Source: Isoetes taiwanensis | Lineage: Eukaryota > Streptophyta > Lycopodiopsida > Isoetales > Isoetaceae | Reading direction: 5' to 3' | NCBI GenBank assembly: GCA_021234155.1 | Contig: JAJEKV010000031.1 | Location: 8,136,748-8,200,747 of the forward strand | Length of the DNA: 64,000 nt | In this document: positions 44,835 to 56,280 of the stretch, piece by piece | Position numbering within the stretch: the stretch's first letter is position 1 | Layout: each line of letters starts with the position of its first letter | Notes under the pieces: generated by a model | Databases searched by the model: none | Told to the model about the DNA's origin: nothing | What the model saw: only the letters and a program-made list of their open reading frames with translations | Program-made: the position numbers and the translations under genes

Positions 44835-45905
44835 CAAAATCAAAGGTGCAAGCAATGCTGGGAAAAAATGTGAAATGAACTAAAATCCAAACCTGCAAGC
44901 AATGCCGAAAAGGAGCGAGAGGTTTGCGGGATGCTATTGCCCCAGCCCATTGCCGTTTTGAACCCATGAACAAATAAAGTGAATGCACCCGGATATGGTG
45001 GAAAGCCTGCAAGACTATTGTGGAAATGCTGGATTTAATGCTCATGGCTCTATGGTGAGCTCAAACTTACCCAAACAGGATCTAAAAGCAAAACTTTTGT
45101 AGCGATCTCTGCATGAAATAAAATAAGAATTATCAGCAGTAAGCTGGACCCTTCAAATGGAGTAGTGGCTTTGAAGAGATTGTGGCCATGAATCTGCAGC
45201 TTCGAAGACTTGCTTGACTCCTATGAAAAGATGACGGAAAGTGGAGAAGAACGCAGCGCCGTATTCCTACTCCGGGAAGTGGTAAACCCGGACACATGTC
45301 CGGGTTAACCACTGTCATGTCCGAGTTAACCACACTTTTGTCCGGGTTGACCACTTTTTTTTGGCTGGGATAACTACGCGGTGAACTGAGCGTGGGACTG
45401 TGTTTTGGCATGCTAATATTTGAATAGAGCTTGCAATCAACTTATTGAATGGTTCAATCCGGTTCAAACACCATTGGAATCACCTTGGCAGCCCCTAAAA
45501 ACCTCATTCTATCAAAAGAGCAAGAGATTTGAGCATGGATCAAGCAAGATCAGTGAAAAAACATGCAGAAGCCGTTGTCTTTTGAGCTTGAAACTGAGCA
45601 GCAGTGGTTAACCCGGACATGTGTCCTTACCACTTCCCGGAGTAGGAATACAGCGCTCCGAGAAGAATCCTGATTTGGCAAACAAGCTGTTACAGAGGCA
45701 AGAAAACATGCAGCAGGAATTTTTGGAGGTGCTAGATAGGCGAGATAGGGAAAGGCAAGTTCGTGAGGAGGCATGGCGGAGGCAAGAAATGATTAGGACG
45801 GAATGGGAAAGAGATCTAAGAGCTCAAGAATGGCTAGAAGGGATGAAAAAATTATCGTATTCTTACAAAAGATCACAGGTGTGATTAAGAAAAATCTGAG
45901 ATGCA
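44835..45905 (+). pseudogene. captured trihelix (GT-2-like) transcription-factor fragment
   Basis: CKQCWEKM near 44846-44870 resembles the Trp-containing CK-WE helix of the trihelix domain. SFEDLLDSYEKMTESGEE lies at 45198-45251. After the inserted TIR element come LLQRQENMQQEFLEVLDRRD, REEAWRRQEMIRTEWERDL and, after a shift, RDEKIIVFLQKITG (45841-45887). The coiled coil with REEAWRRQE and the FLQKITG end are hallmarks of plant GT-2-like factors. Intron-like gaps, a stop and a shift make it non-functional. It reads in the same direction as the retrotransposon, within the nested insert. Confidence 0.72.
45252..45659. mobile_element. 408-bp TIR element inserted in the captured trihelix fragment
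   Basis: The left end (CGCAGCGCCGTATTCCTACT) and right end are inverted repeats for about 60 bp, continuing GGGAAGTGGTAA and ACATGTCCGGGTTAACCACTG. GAGAAGAA flanks it on both sides (45244-45251, 45660-45667), an 8-bp target duplication as in hAT elements (9 bp in MULEs cannot be excluded). GTCCGGGTTAACCAC-type subterminal motifs are repeated three times at the left end. Non-autonomous. Confidence 0.8.
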
Positions 45906-46210
45906 GAGGCCATAGGCAATTTCGACGGTGAGTGCGCTTAGCCAAATACGAAAATTAGAGGAAGACCAGAAGAAAAAAAAGGTCCCGCGAGGGGGAAGGG
46001 AACGCCACATGCGGCGTTACTTGCGGCGTTCCCTGCACATAAACCAAAGCAATCCCATTTTAAAAGATAAGATTAAACAAGGATGTGTTATGAATAATCA
46101 AAATATTACCTTGGGGTAATCATGTTGTAAAGTTATATGTACCAAATGTAATTACAGGAAATGCAGGGTTCCAAGGTGGGGAGACGCGTGATGCTGAGGA
46201 CAGCATCAAT
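45906..46210. other. end of insert and retrotransposon 3' leader to the purine tract
   Basis: Contains a hairpin-forming stretch near 46008-46043 (GGAACGCC and GGCGTTCC with an internal ATGCGGCGTT copy). A purine tract AAGGTGGGGAGA occurs at about 46172, before the functional one, suggesting a small local duplication. Confidence 0.45.
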
Positions 46211-46225
46211 TCAAGGTGGGGAGAT
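46211..46225 (+). promoter_or_regulatory. polypurine tract
   Basis: AAGGTGGGGAGAT directly precedes the 3' LTR, the plus-strand primer site of the retrotransposon. Confidence 0.85.
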
Positions 46226-47783
46226 TGTGACGTTCCAATATAATATATGCCCCAAATACGTATATTATACTGCCATGTCACACGTACTTGTCATCATGAC
46301 AAGTACTAGCGAGGCATAAAGGGTTGCACCTAGGAGGCATCCTCGTTGCACCTAGGGGGCAACCTCGTAAGTTGTGCATGTTTAATAAACATATACAACT
46401 ATAAACCCCATGCCAAATGGCAAAATCCCATTTGGCCAATGTTAACCTAACCCTAAGGGTGTCTATATAAGGGCTTCCCCCCTTAAACCCTAAACCCTTC
46501 TTCCTTTTTCGCAATTAGGGTTTTCCAGATCCATTTCGGCCAAGCCAGGACTCTAGTTTGCATTGCCAGGCTCTGAAAAGCCGCCCTTGCACAACAGATC
46601 TTCCAGCAGCAGCAGTCTTCAGCGGGATCAGAAGCATGGACGCATTCCGAGGATCTGGAACAAGTCAGGCGTCAGGTAAATAGTCATTCTGTTGTGCAAA
46701 GTCGCCTTTTAGCTTGGGAATGAGCTGGTTTAGCATGTTAGTTCAGCCTTAGAGGCCCTATAGATCCAGAGATCATAAGCTCTAACGAACGAACCTAACT
46801 TTGGATGTTTGGGTAGGTAGATTAGATGTTATCCTACTATTCAGTTCTTGATGATTATGGTGTTCATTCTATGCTCTCCCGTGTATTGGAAAGGGGGGTA
46901 AAGACCCTAAAGGCCTTGTAGCAGATGTTCCTAGATAGCCTCATTTAATGCATCCTATGCACAAGAGCCCGTCTGGTTGTGGGTGGAGGGGCTAGACCGA
47001 TGGAAAAGGGGGACTTGTCCCATCACTGATTGATCCCTCTGGTGTGTAAAGCCTACCAGGGATCTTAGTGAGCTAGGCTTAATGGTTTGCCACTGAGTAT
47101 GGGCAGGCATGAGCTCGACACCTTTGGGGTGATGCGTCGCCTTCCATGAGGTTAAGTCAAATAAGGGCAGTGGCTCTCTAGCCACCTGTGATGGGCATGC
47201 ATGCCTCTGGAGGAGAGGCGACTCTCCTCCTGCCTCATCGGGAATGGGGAGATGCAACCCAGTAGTAGCCCTCTTGGCTATGTACCCGGCAGGCTACGGT
47301 CCAGTCCCAATACTTTTCAACCTACTCTGCAAAGTGTGCACGGGAGGGGCGGATGGAGTGGACTACCCAACAGCCATGTTCTTATGCCAGCCCAATCCAT
47401 TGCCACGACTCGGTCTGCATTGACTTCTGGAGACCTAAGCCGTCAGTCGATCCCCCTATGAGTCTGAGCCCTGGGTACGATCTCCCCATGTTGATGCTAT
47501 TGATGTTGTATATGAGATGTTATGATGTACTCACCCTTCGAGGTGAGCTTATTGATGTATTGATGTTATGTGCTCATGTTTGTTCACGCTTCTGCAGCTA
47601 GGACGGTCCCGAAGGAAGACGGGCAAATGACCCATCCACTCTTCCCTCACTGGCCCAGTTCATGGGATTGGTGTCAGTGGGATTGGTGTCAGGTGGATGG
47701 CCCCTGCTAGTTTGGCTACCAAGGGGATGAACTCCATCTTCGGATACGATGGGAGCATCATAGATGAAGTAGGGGACGTCACA
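46226..47783 (+). repeat. 3' LTR (1558 bp)
   Basis: Aligns along its whole length with the 5' LTR, including the GTACTTGTCAT palindrome (46284-46306), TATA box and TG...CA ends. It differs by scattered substitutions and a few short indels, including a small duplication of GGGATTGGTGTCAG near 47665. It is followed by the GGAGT target duplication at 47784-47788. Confidence 0.95.
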
Positions 47784-47788
47784 GGAGT

Positions 47789-49056
47789 TCTGAAGCTCCC
47801 CATATAGAGTTATGTAGCATAGTAAATAGGACATTATGGGATGCAGCATATTTTTGAACAAAGGAAAGTGAGAGAACTTCAGAGAATCTAACACTCCACA
47901 AATAGTCAACAAGGGTGCTATTATGCTGCAAACTCCAAGCCAAATAAGCCAGTGTAACAACCCAGACTGTCTAAAGAAGTGCACCTACTATTAGTCCTCA
48001 AGTCCGGGCGATCACGGGACATTCATTATAACAGAAATATAAGGGACATGACTAGTGTAAGCTCCACTGTTGAGAGTCCATTGCAGCCTAGATTCTGCAG
48101 CAAAAAGTAGGCGTATCCAATAAAACTTGACATTGCAACAACAATTTGCACACAAAAGCAGACGATTTCTTTTTGCAATTGTTTCTTCTTCAACACATAT
48201 TACATTTACTGATTTGCCAAACTTTTGGACATTATTTGGTTCAATGCAAAAATACATGGGAACAAACGTTTCGTAGCCTCTGTCCCATACTCCTTGTGAC
48301 CTGCAACAGGAGAAAAATTCCTGAAAGGATTGTGGTTCTGTTAGGATGCGCATGAAATAGATTGGGAACAATATGGAACTTGATGATTCAGCCTAAAAAA
48401 ATTCTCCAACAAAGAACAGAGAGCAAATATAAAAGATGTGTAACAAATCTGTTTGATGGATTTATGACCATAAGTTTCTTCATCCTACTTATTGACCTCT
48501 CCTCCCATCTATTATCCGCCATGCAATGTGGATGCTAATATGCAAAAGAACAAGCTAGACATGCTTAGTATGAATAATTGTGATTCGTTACATACGAATA
48601 CACTCCAGGCTTAAAAGCTGCTTGGCCCAAGGGCGCAACTGCACTTAATCAGCTAGTAAACAGGCATTTCTGGCACACGTTATGCGTTATTATAACTAAA
48701 GCATTTATACTGTAGATATGGCACCATGCTAATTGCCTTTTGACAAAGCCCAAGCAGTTCAAGCTGTAAGCATTGTTATGTTGGTTTTAGTGTTTGTAGA
48801 TTTAACATAAAGATGCAATTGTAGTTTGGACGGATTCATTCATATGCTTTGTGGCGGCCATCATACAACTCTTGTTTTGGCATTTCTTAAGCTGGCATAT
48901 TCCAGATATTCTTGCAGCGTCATGGCTGCAGGAAACAAAAAAAAAAGGAGAATGAAAAATGAAACCCTGCCTAAACACCAATCTACTACAACATCAATAT
49001 TGGCATTAGCACCTCACCTGCACTTTCATGCTTGCTCTGCTTCAACTTAGCAAGCT
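47789..49056. other. no gene recognised
   Basis: Right flank of the LTR element. It should continue whatever sequence lay left of 30,270. ORFs on both strands show no domain. Confidence 0.35.
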
Positions 49057-49421
49057 CCACTTGGGTCTGCACAAATAGTTAGCATGAGCGTTACATCAAT
49101 ATTGTCTTGTTGCAGAAATATAGACATAGCATCCAGCATCTTCCTACATGTAGCCAATAGCACAGTTATCCTAAATAGATCAATCTCAATTACCTTAATA
49201 GAACACCTAAGAAGGAATCGAGTCTTGCCAAAGATTTAAGGAATCGCATGCATGCATCCTATGGTCTTGCTCAAGATTAGAAGAATTTCCACTTGGGTCT
49301 GCACAAACAGTTAACATGAGCATTACGTCAATAATCCCTTGTTGCAGAAATAGAGACATAGCATCTAGCATCTTCCTACATGTAGCCAATAGCACGGTTA
49401 TCCTAAATAGATCAATATCAT
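49057..49421. repeat. direct duplication of about 133 bp, offset about 232 bp
   Basis: CCACTTGGGTCTGCACAAA opens both copies (49057 and 49289), which continue through ACATAGCATC-AGCATCTTCC, TACATGTAGCCAATAGCAC and CCTAAATAGATCAAT. Close to 90 percent alike by eye. Confidence 0.85.
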
Positions 49422-50953
49422 GCCAGCAAAAAAACAGAGCCAGTCAAGACAAAGCTTATAATGAGCTTTAGAGAGCTTGTCTTTGTTAATCAAGCACAAA
49501 ATTTGGAGGCAGACCAGGTCTGTTATGCTTAATAGGCAAGACAGAGAAAACAAAGATTCTAGAGATTCCAAACTTCATGCTTAACACATAAGGATCACTT
49601 GATAGTGGGCTTGTCAAGAGGTGTGGAAGAAACTAATGAGGAAATATTATTAAAGCCTTTAGAAGATCCTTCATTTGAGTAAATGTGTAGCTGGATGATA
49701 TTAATTGAAGGGAATGGAAGCAAGAACCTTCTAAAGTATTCTGTAACTGATATCATTGAGGTAATTAGGCATGAATGTTCCGAGCATTTTGACAAATGTA
49801 ACTGGCATGTGAAACGATGGCATTCACAGAATCCTTAGTTCAACTTTTTTATCCTTACTATCCAATGGTAACTTCTATCCAATGCTTTTAAATTCACCTA
49901 AATGTGCTTATCTGCATCTTCAAGATCTTATATCTTACGGGAAATCATTTCCATCAACCCCAAATTCTAACGAAAAAATGACTTGCTTGGAAGACCTACC
50001 GAATTGTTTAATCACTGCAACTATGCTTGAAGATGCAAGTTGGCATGTGCAATTACGTTTCCCAAGGTTCTGCATTCCTTCCAGAGAGCCTGTACAACAA
50101 AAATAGAGTGCAAATGAGAAGAAGACAATGATTGAATCCGGAAATTAAACTTCACGTAATCTAGAGTTATGCAATTTTTAGCAACAAACGGGGATAGAGC
50201 TAAAACCTAAAGCGGTCAAGTTAACGTGCTGGGCTTATTGCTCCTCTCTTTACCTCTGTGGTTATAGCTCCCGATCTTAATGTGGATTCCCTCTTTGATT
50301 GATTCGTGAGAGACTAGTCTGGATTGGGCGCCTGATCTTGGTTCTTGGATAATGGATACCCAAACTAAACGAACATTTGGAAAGCCATATAGAGGTAGAA
50401 CTCTGCATTTGTTCATAATAGATGCATTTTATTGTGATTAACACGCATTTGTTGCCTTATCACAATATTTTGAGACAATTCAGATTTGAAAAGCTAGGCA
50501 CAACTTAATGAGTATTTCAAGATAAACTATTGGCACCAAGGCTTAATCTAGTAATAATAAAAATGAGCAATTGAATGAATTGGAAAAAACAATTTCCTCT
50601 GTAGCATTCAACAATTTCAAACATTTACGTCTGATTAAGAGGAGTAAAATTTATATAGAGCCAAATGTGTAAAACCTACATGCACACCAAAAAATGGGAC
50701 CAATAAAAACATTTCGCTAATGCACAACATGCTTTGCAATTGGTATCGTTTGATGTTATATCTATTGATTCTACATCTACAACCTCATAATTCCTTCCAA
50801 TGAAACTGTACTTATGCTCGGCAAACTCATCATTCCTTGCAACGAAACCATACTTCCAAACCAACACATTTGACATGCACAACTTCTTATGATTGATATT
50901 GTTGGTCATCTATGCTACGCAATCCTACCCCTCAACATAGAAGATTGTTGCTA
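49422..50953. other. no confident gene
   Basis: The minus-strand ORF at 50216-50416 (FPNVRLVWVSIIQEPRSG) could be an exon but has no partner in phase that I can find. Otherwise AT-rich non-coding sequence. Confidence 0.3.
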
Positions 50954-51150
50954 AGCCCGGCAATGCCAATAGTTGCAGTGGAAATGCTCAAATTGTTGTA
51001 TATGAAATACATGTGGCGATCCTACAATCTTCAAATGTAAATTTTCATGCATCCATGTTATTTGATGATTCTTTTGCTCTTTCACAAAAAATGACACTAA
51101 CACAACATCCCCAACCTAATATATTGTTGACAAAGCCCGGGAATGCCGGG
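50954..51150 (-). repeat. two Helitron-like terminal hairpins about 180 bp apart
   Basis: Minus strand: CCCGGCATTCCCGGG followed by CTTTGTCAACAAT (51131-51150) and a damaged GGCATTGCCGGGC followed by TTAGCAACAAT (50944-50967). Both share the hairpin and the CAACAAT spacer, but neither ends in a clear CTRR. They are probably eroded termini of a second Helitron family. Confidence 0.4.
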
Positions 51151-52179
51151 TACCCATCAGCCATTAGTAGTAATACTTATTGCATCAAATAATTAAGTTA
51201 ATGTAGGGCATACATTTTTTTCTGAAGAAAGGTCTAGGTTCAAGGTTTTGGGTTCAGCTGAAACATGGAGAGATTCATGTTGCTCTAAATGTCGTTTTCT
51301 ATTTGCCAAAGAGTATTTGATGTAAAAGCCCTAGAGGCACCGTAGCTCAGCTTCGTGAAACACAAGCAGCTTCTCTGGCCCTTCAAAGTTACTTACATCT
51401 TTCAGAGAGGAATGCCAATGGATGATGCAATTCATGGGCACTGATATTCTAGAATATTCTAGCGTTGGGTCTTTCTTGTAGTGATCTGAGTGCTTTGGTA
51501 AGGACTTCTCTATGACTGTGATGAAGAATAACTTGTCATATTTGCTTAGAATTAGAGAATGACATAGATAGAATACTCCTCTGCATTACATGCACATTCC
51601 AATCTATGAAGGAAAAGAGGTGTATGTCAAAATGCAGTTTCAACTTTCAAAATGCAATGCCGCACTTCTATCTTCCTTTTTCGTTGTCTAGAATTTTCAG
51701 TTTGGAATTTTTATCTTAGGTCTTCACAGCCAAAACGTCGTGCAGGATCTGCCCAAGTTTGAGAAAGTTATCTATATGTGTATATACTACAAGTAGATAT
51801 CCTGAATCAACTTGGTTTATATAGTGGTCTTTTGTTTTGTTCTTTCCATTTCAACAAAAGAAGTTTTGCTAGCAACATTACTCACATCTCTTCCATCAAG
51901 AGCATGACGTCCAATCAGCAGCATAGGAACTTGTTCTCATATTCAGACCATCATAAATGGCTAAAATTTCTGTATCCACTATTGCTCCAAGCATATTGGA
52001 GACATAACTTGTGTCCGTCATCCAAGCTTACAAACTTATCCATTGACTAAACTCTAAATTCATGCGTTATTATGCTAATGCAAGAACTAGTTGTGCCAAA
52101 AGCTCATAATTACATGCTCAGGGATTACCTCCATGTTGTTCACAGCTGCAACACCCTTGAGTACTTTTGTCCCCAATCC
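51151..52179. other. no gene recognised; 3' flank of the gene to the right
   Basis: No coding motif found. A 3' UTR for the minus-strand gene ending at 52180 should lie at the right-hand end. Confidence 0.35.
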
Positions 52180-54262
52180 TCAACCAAGACAGTGCTCTGG
52201 GTGGTACCTGAGCAAAAAAACAAGAATATAACAATATTTTAGAGATGTTGGGATTTGGAATACAAGCATGTACTTCAATACACACAGATTTTCATCATGA
52301 AGCTGCTTACCTATTGATTGCAGACTTCACATCTTGGATGGTGTAGCATTCCTTAAAAGGACCATTGCTCAACACAGTAAAGTGAAGGCTAACATATATT
52401 TGTTTATATAAGAATATGAAAGTTCCTCAGTAACTGTCTGTAATAAACTAAGGTGCATATCACTTGATAATATTAAGTTGGACACTGATCTAAATAGGAA
52501 TCATTGAAGGAGTTACTTCATAACAAAGAGTTCGTTGGTTGCAAGCAGACCAATGGTAGAAGCCAAATTGATCCCACACCTTAAAAACATTTCAGTGCCA
52601 ATTTTCTGATGGCATTCAGTACAGACATGTGAAGCAAGTTGTATTTAAAAGTTTAATAAACATTTTCACATTAGAGATCTAGATATTTGAGATTGTTGGG
52701 GATCTATCAAATAATTATGGTAAGAAATAGATAGATAGATGGATAGATAGATAGTATTTTAACGTCACGCCACTAGGCAGCATCCAACTGGACATGTGAC
52801 CACACACCACACTACATTGCTTTGTTGGGCCCTGCCCCCAACCACTTTACATTGCGTCTGTGGGTTTTGACACCCAACAGTTCAGAATGCGCTTCTGGGC
52901 GGCCTCGAACTCGAGACCTATAGTTGCTAGACCTAGTTGCGGGATGGAGCTTGCTTCATAAACAGAAGCATCAAATATATAACATGAAATGATATATTTA
53001 ATAAAATTTGGACTTATTCAAACAAATAGATATACTTTAAAAATGCCATGATAAGATTATATGTATTTTGAACTTTTATTAATTTTAATAATTTTAATAA
53101 TTTATACAATTTATCATTAGATCAAAAGTATGATGGTTACTAAAATATAGAATTGCTTTCTAATTTAATTTTGGCTTTAATCTATTTTTCTTTCGAATTA
53201 AAATATTATAATATCTAAAGAAGAAAATTTTAGATTGAAATTAATCAAATGATTACATTTACGTTTTAATATAGAAAAAAAAAACTATTATGATTAAACT
53301 CAATATATTTTATTTCATCAATAATAAATTGTTTAATAGCTATTATGAAAATATTAACATTATCATTTATTTAATTTCAACCTAAAACTTTTTTTTTGTA
53401 TTTTTTAAAGTGTAAAAATTTATAAATTGTGAAATTCTCATAATAGTGTTTAAGTCAATCGCTTATCAACACATCAGATTTTATTTAGAAATTATAATGA
53501 TTGCCGAATTTTAAAATTTTTAAGTCACTGAAAGTTAAAATGTTTAATTCTAAATAAATTCAAGCGAAAATTAGTTTGAAAAGCAATTTTATTTTTTGAG
53601 TTTTAAATTAAAGATAAACTTTTATAAAAAAAATTCACAATCAAGAAGAATTAAGCAATACATATATTCTTATAATGGCGTCCTTGAGGTGTTATCTATT
53701 AAATCTGAATAAGTCCAACTTTTGTTGAATGTGTCATTGAATGAAAGTAACTTATAAGCTCTGACTGAATGCTCTTGAGTGAGCTGAAACATCATCAAAA
53801 GGGAGCAGCAAATCAAAATGTCGTGCGTATATGCATGCTTTACCTTAGCTCCAAACTAACTTCCAAAAAAACACATCAAATCCCTGAAGCCATGTATCTG
53901 AGAGAAATTAAAACCTGATGCAACTAGGACCACACTCTTGGTTTGGAAATAGAAATTGTTGTTCTATCTTTGCCCTGACCATCTGCAGATAATTTTGAGG
54001 AATTGCCCCTAGTTTGAAATGTAGATCAGAGCAAATCAAATGGCGAAAGATAAAAGACACCTCCCCTTCGTCAACATCCAATGCAAAAATATTCTCCAAT
54101 CCTAGGTCTTCTGTTGTAAGAGCCGCAGTGAAGTCTTCACTATAAAGAAGGATACCATTCTTCAAACATCTATGGTATAGGTGTGGATAAAGACCAAGAT
54201 TCCTCCTGAACCACTCTTGTACATGATCCCAGGTTGGACCATGGCTGAAAGCCTGGTAAAAC
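52180..54262 (-). CDS. unrecognised plant gene, 3' part, four exons with matching phases
   Basis: Exons, right to left: about 53915-54262, 52517-52579, 52311-52388, 52180-52207 (TGA at 52180). All junctions are GT-AG and all phases agree (2/1, 2/1, 2/1), giving about 172 residues. Phrases: FYQAFSHGPTWDHVQEWFRR, LYPHLYHRCLKNGILLYSED, NIFALDVDEGEVSFIFRHLI, CGINLASTIGLLATNELFVM, VLSNGPFKECYTIQDVKSAI and a NRYHPEHCLG end. I do not recognise the family. The second-to-last intron is short; the first one holds a SINE and a 700-bp AT-rich stretch. Just upstream, at 54,276, a LINE 3' tail begins, so the 5' part is separated from these exons or lost. An alternative last-exon acceptor would give LGTKVLKGVAAVNNME instead. 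Confidence 0.6.
52727..52950 (-). mobile_element. SINE-like element, B box and (TCTA)n tail
   Basis: On the minus strand: GAGTTCGAGGCC (B-box-like) near 52905, CTGTTGGGTGTCAAAACCCA, the shared body with TGTGGTCACATGTCCA and GTGGCGTGACGTTAAAAT, then TCTATCTATC to 52727. The copy at 16,243-16,386 is a truncated relative in opposite orientation. Pol III-type promoter plus a simple 3' tail is SINE-like. It lies in an intron of the surrounding gene. Confidence 0.65.
52956..53690. other. very AT-rich block (intron)
   Basis: About 700 bp with hardly any G or C, no ORF and no recognisable repeat, between the SINE and the exon at 53915. Confidence 0.5.
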
Positions 54263-54275
54263 ATCTCTGGATCAT

Positions 54276-54960
54276 ATAGAATAGAATAGAATAGAATAGA
54301 ATACATTTGTGTCCTTTGTGCCATAAGGCCCCTGGACTTGTGTAGCATGGGCGAGCTCCCTAAAAGAGGTGCTACTAGCACATCACGCTGTTACAATGTA
54401 GCCTTTTCGGAAGGCTGACTTTTTCCTTTTAATACCGGCACCCCGCTTTTACCTCGGCTTCTTGGCCGTGCAGTGATGCGTCGTTATCAATCAGCTTTTA
54501 GCTGAGCAATTTGTGTGAGGCTATATGACTCGTTTTGTACGGATCATATTACAAGCCCTCTTTCACTGTGCACTTCTCTGTGTCTGGTCGTCATTCTGTG
54601 GATCGCGTCTGCCAGATCCCTTAGTGATTCTGTCATCTTCATCAGCTTGTGGACTGGTTCTCCCCACCTTATATTCCTATATCTGTCCCTGATGTCTCCG
54701 TATGTCGGGCAGTCACTAATCATATGGTTCTCATCCTCTATTCTTCCCCCGTCACAGATTCTGCATATTGTGCAAAATTGGTGTGATCGCTTGCACATAG
54801 TTCCTGAATCCAACGATCCTTCCATTCTTTCTCAGATATCAGAAAAAACGAATCAACTCCATAACATCAGGGCTCTCCTTCACATTTTCACTTCCGGAAC
54901 AAATCATTTCAATTTTGTATTTCCGCCCTAAAGCTGGAGCAAAGAAAAACGCACAAATGC
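54276..54960 (-). mobile_element. LINE 3' end fragment with (TATTC)n tail
   Basis: Minus strand: knuckle CRICDGGRIEDENHMISDCP (about 54700-54760) followed by TYGDIRDRYRNI, then non-coding 3' sequence and five copies of TATTC ending at 54276. The knuckle resembles that of the LINE at 4.3-7.2 kb, so both are the same clade, but the 3' tails differ (ATT versus TATTC). The 5' part is missing: similarity ends near 54,960. Confidence 0.72.
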
Positions 54961-56280
54961 TTTATATGAATGGAAAGACAAAGCGCAAGACATTATAATA
55001 ACTTGAGGGATGTCTGTACTAGATCTACTCTGGGAAATGGTTATTTCGGATCTCATTTGGCCATTATAGGATTATATGATGTTTTGGAATGGAAATGAGG
55101 ATCAGCAGGAATCTACGCTACAGTTAACAAGGATTTGAATCAAGAAAAATACACAGATTACAAGATCATAATAAGACATACAAGACATTCTACGATTGTT
55201 TAGGATAAGATTTGTAAGAAGATCTTATAAGATTATATTATACAAAAGTCTGGGAATCATTGAAAGCTTACTTCAACCAGCTTTGATTTGCTCAAAGAGC
55301 TCCATTAGTCTGGATCTGGGAATTGATTGAGCAAGTGTATAATCGAGAGTGATCCTCCAATGCCCAGCAATCAGAAAGTGTGTAATATCTCTCCTTCAGC
55401 ATTACCATCATCGAAATCCGTGCGTCTAAGTTCATCATCTTTGTTCAAAGATCCTCATTGTTCCTCCCCAAGTGGTTTTGTGAGTTATTGAGATCAAAAT
55501 AGATGGTCAGGATTGAAGCTTTTGGAAGTATAGGCTAGTTATATTATCTGAACATACATAATTCATTTTGTAATTTTTCTTTTTTTTTTTGTTCTGCTTC
55601 GCAATCTAAATGCGCCTTCACGTGCCACGTGTGAGGGAACTGAACAACGACAAAGACCTTGCCTACAAACTGAAATTTCCTTTCTAAGAGACATTCTTAA
55701 AGGAAACTAAAGTTTCTAAGTATTTTAGTTCGGCTTTCTTTCTAGAACCTTTATGTAAAGGGTGGCTACTATGGCAGTCTTTTTGTTGTATTATTGGAGG
55801 TACTTGGTTGTTGAACCCCAGTTCTTGAAATTTTAGGGATAATCTCTATTTGCTTGCTCCCCGAATATTGTTATGTTGTGCTCCGATCGATGCCGGTTTA
55901 TGCAAATTCGGCCCTATTTCAAGGTATTTTAAGTCGATTTCATGTTTCAGGATCTTTCCTGTTTTTGGGTTGCTCGAAGGGCAAACCTTTCATTGATGGG
56001 CCGATAGGTGGGTGTTTTTTTTCGGATGTCTGAGATCGTTTTGGACAATGGGATTTGCTAACCTACTTTAGTCAGCATTATTGGATTTGGTCTTGCTGCT
56101 ATCGGTTAGCGTGACACGTAGTTGCACCCTTGGTTGTGAGGATTAGAAACTCTTGTTTTTTTTTTATCGTCGCGGGCCTCCATTTTTGTGTTCTGGTCGG
56201 CGATGGCGTCCATGGTGTCTTTACACGAGGTCCTTAGTACCAGTCAATTTTATCTTGCATGACAATTCTCTCACTTTCCA
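54961..56280. other. no gene recognised
   Basis: No coding motif found on either strand. Near 56150 and 58930 a CTCTTGTTTTTTTTATCGTCGC phrase (22 bases in all, shown here only as landmarks CTCTTG and ATCGTCGC) is repeated about 2.8 kb apart, bracketing the T/C-rich tract. Confidence 0.35.

Larger units (their letters stand above)
30275..47783 (+). mobile_element. 17.5-kb Ty3/gypsy chromovirus-type LTR retrotransposon with foreign insert
   Basis: A complete element with LTRs 30275-31829 and 46226-47783, both TG...CA, flanked by GGAGT at 30270-30274 and 47784-47788. Downstream of the 5' LTR is TGGTATCAGAGC, the plant initiator tRNA-Met primer site; upstream of the 3' LTR is a purine tract. The domain order protease, RT, RNase H, integrase, chromodomain is that of chromoviruses. 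An extra ORF lies between leader and gag. About 5.8 kb of unrelated DNA lies between the integrase and the purine tract, including a Helitron end and captured gene pieces. I count about eleven differences in the first 300 aligned LTR bases, so insertion was not recent. Reading frames are broken in several places, so this copy is not autonomous. Confidence 0.95.

Noticed and set aside
53041-53690. Organelle-derived insert suggested by the AT-rich block
   Set aside because: No organelle gene or tRNA is recognisable; very AT-rich introns are common.
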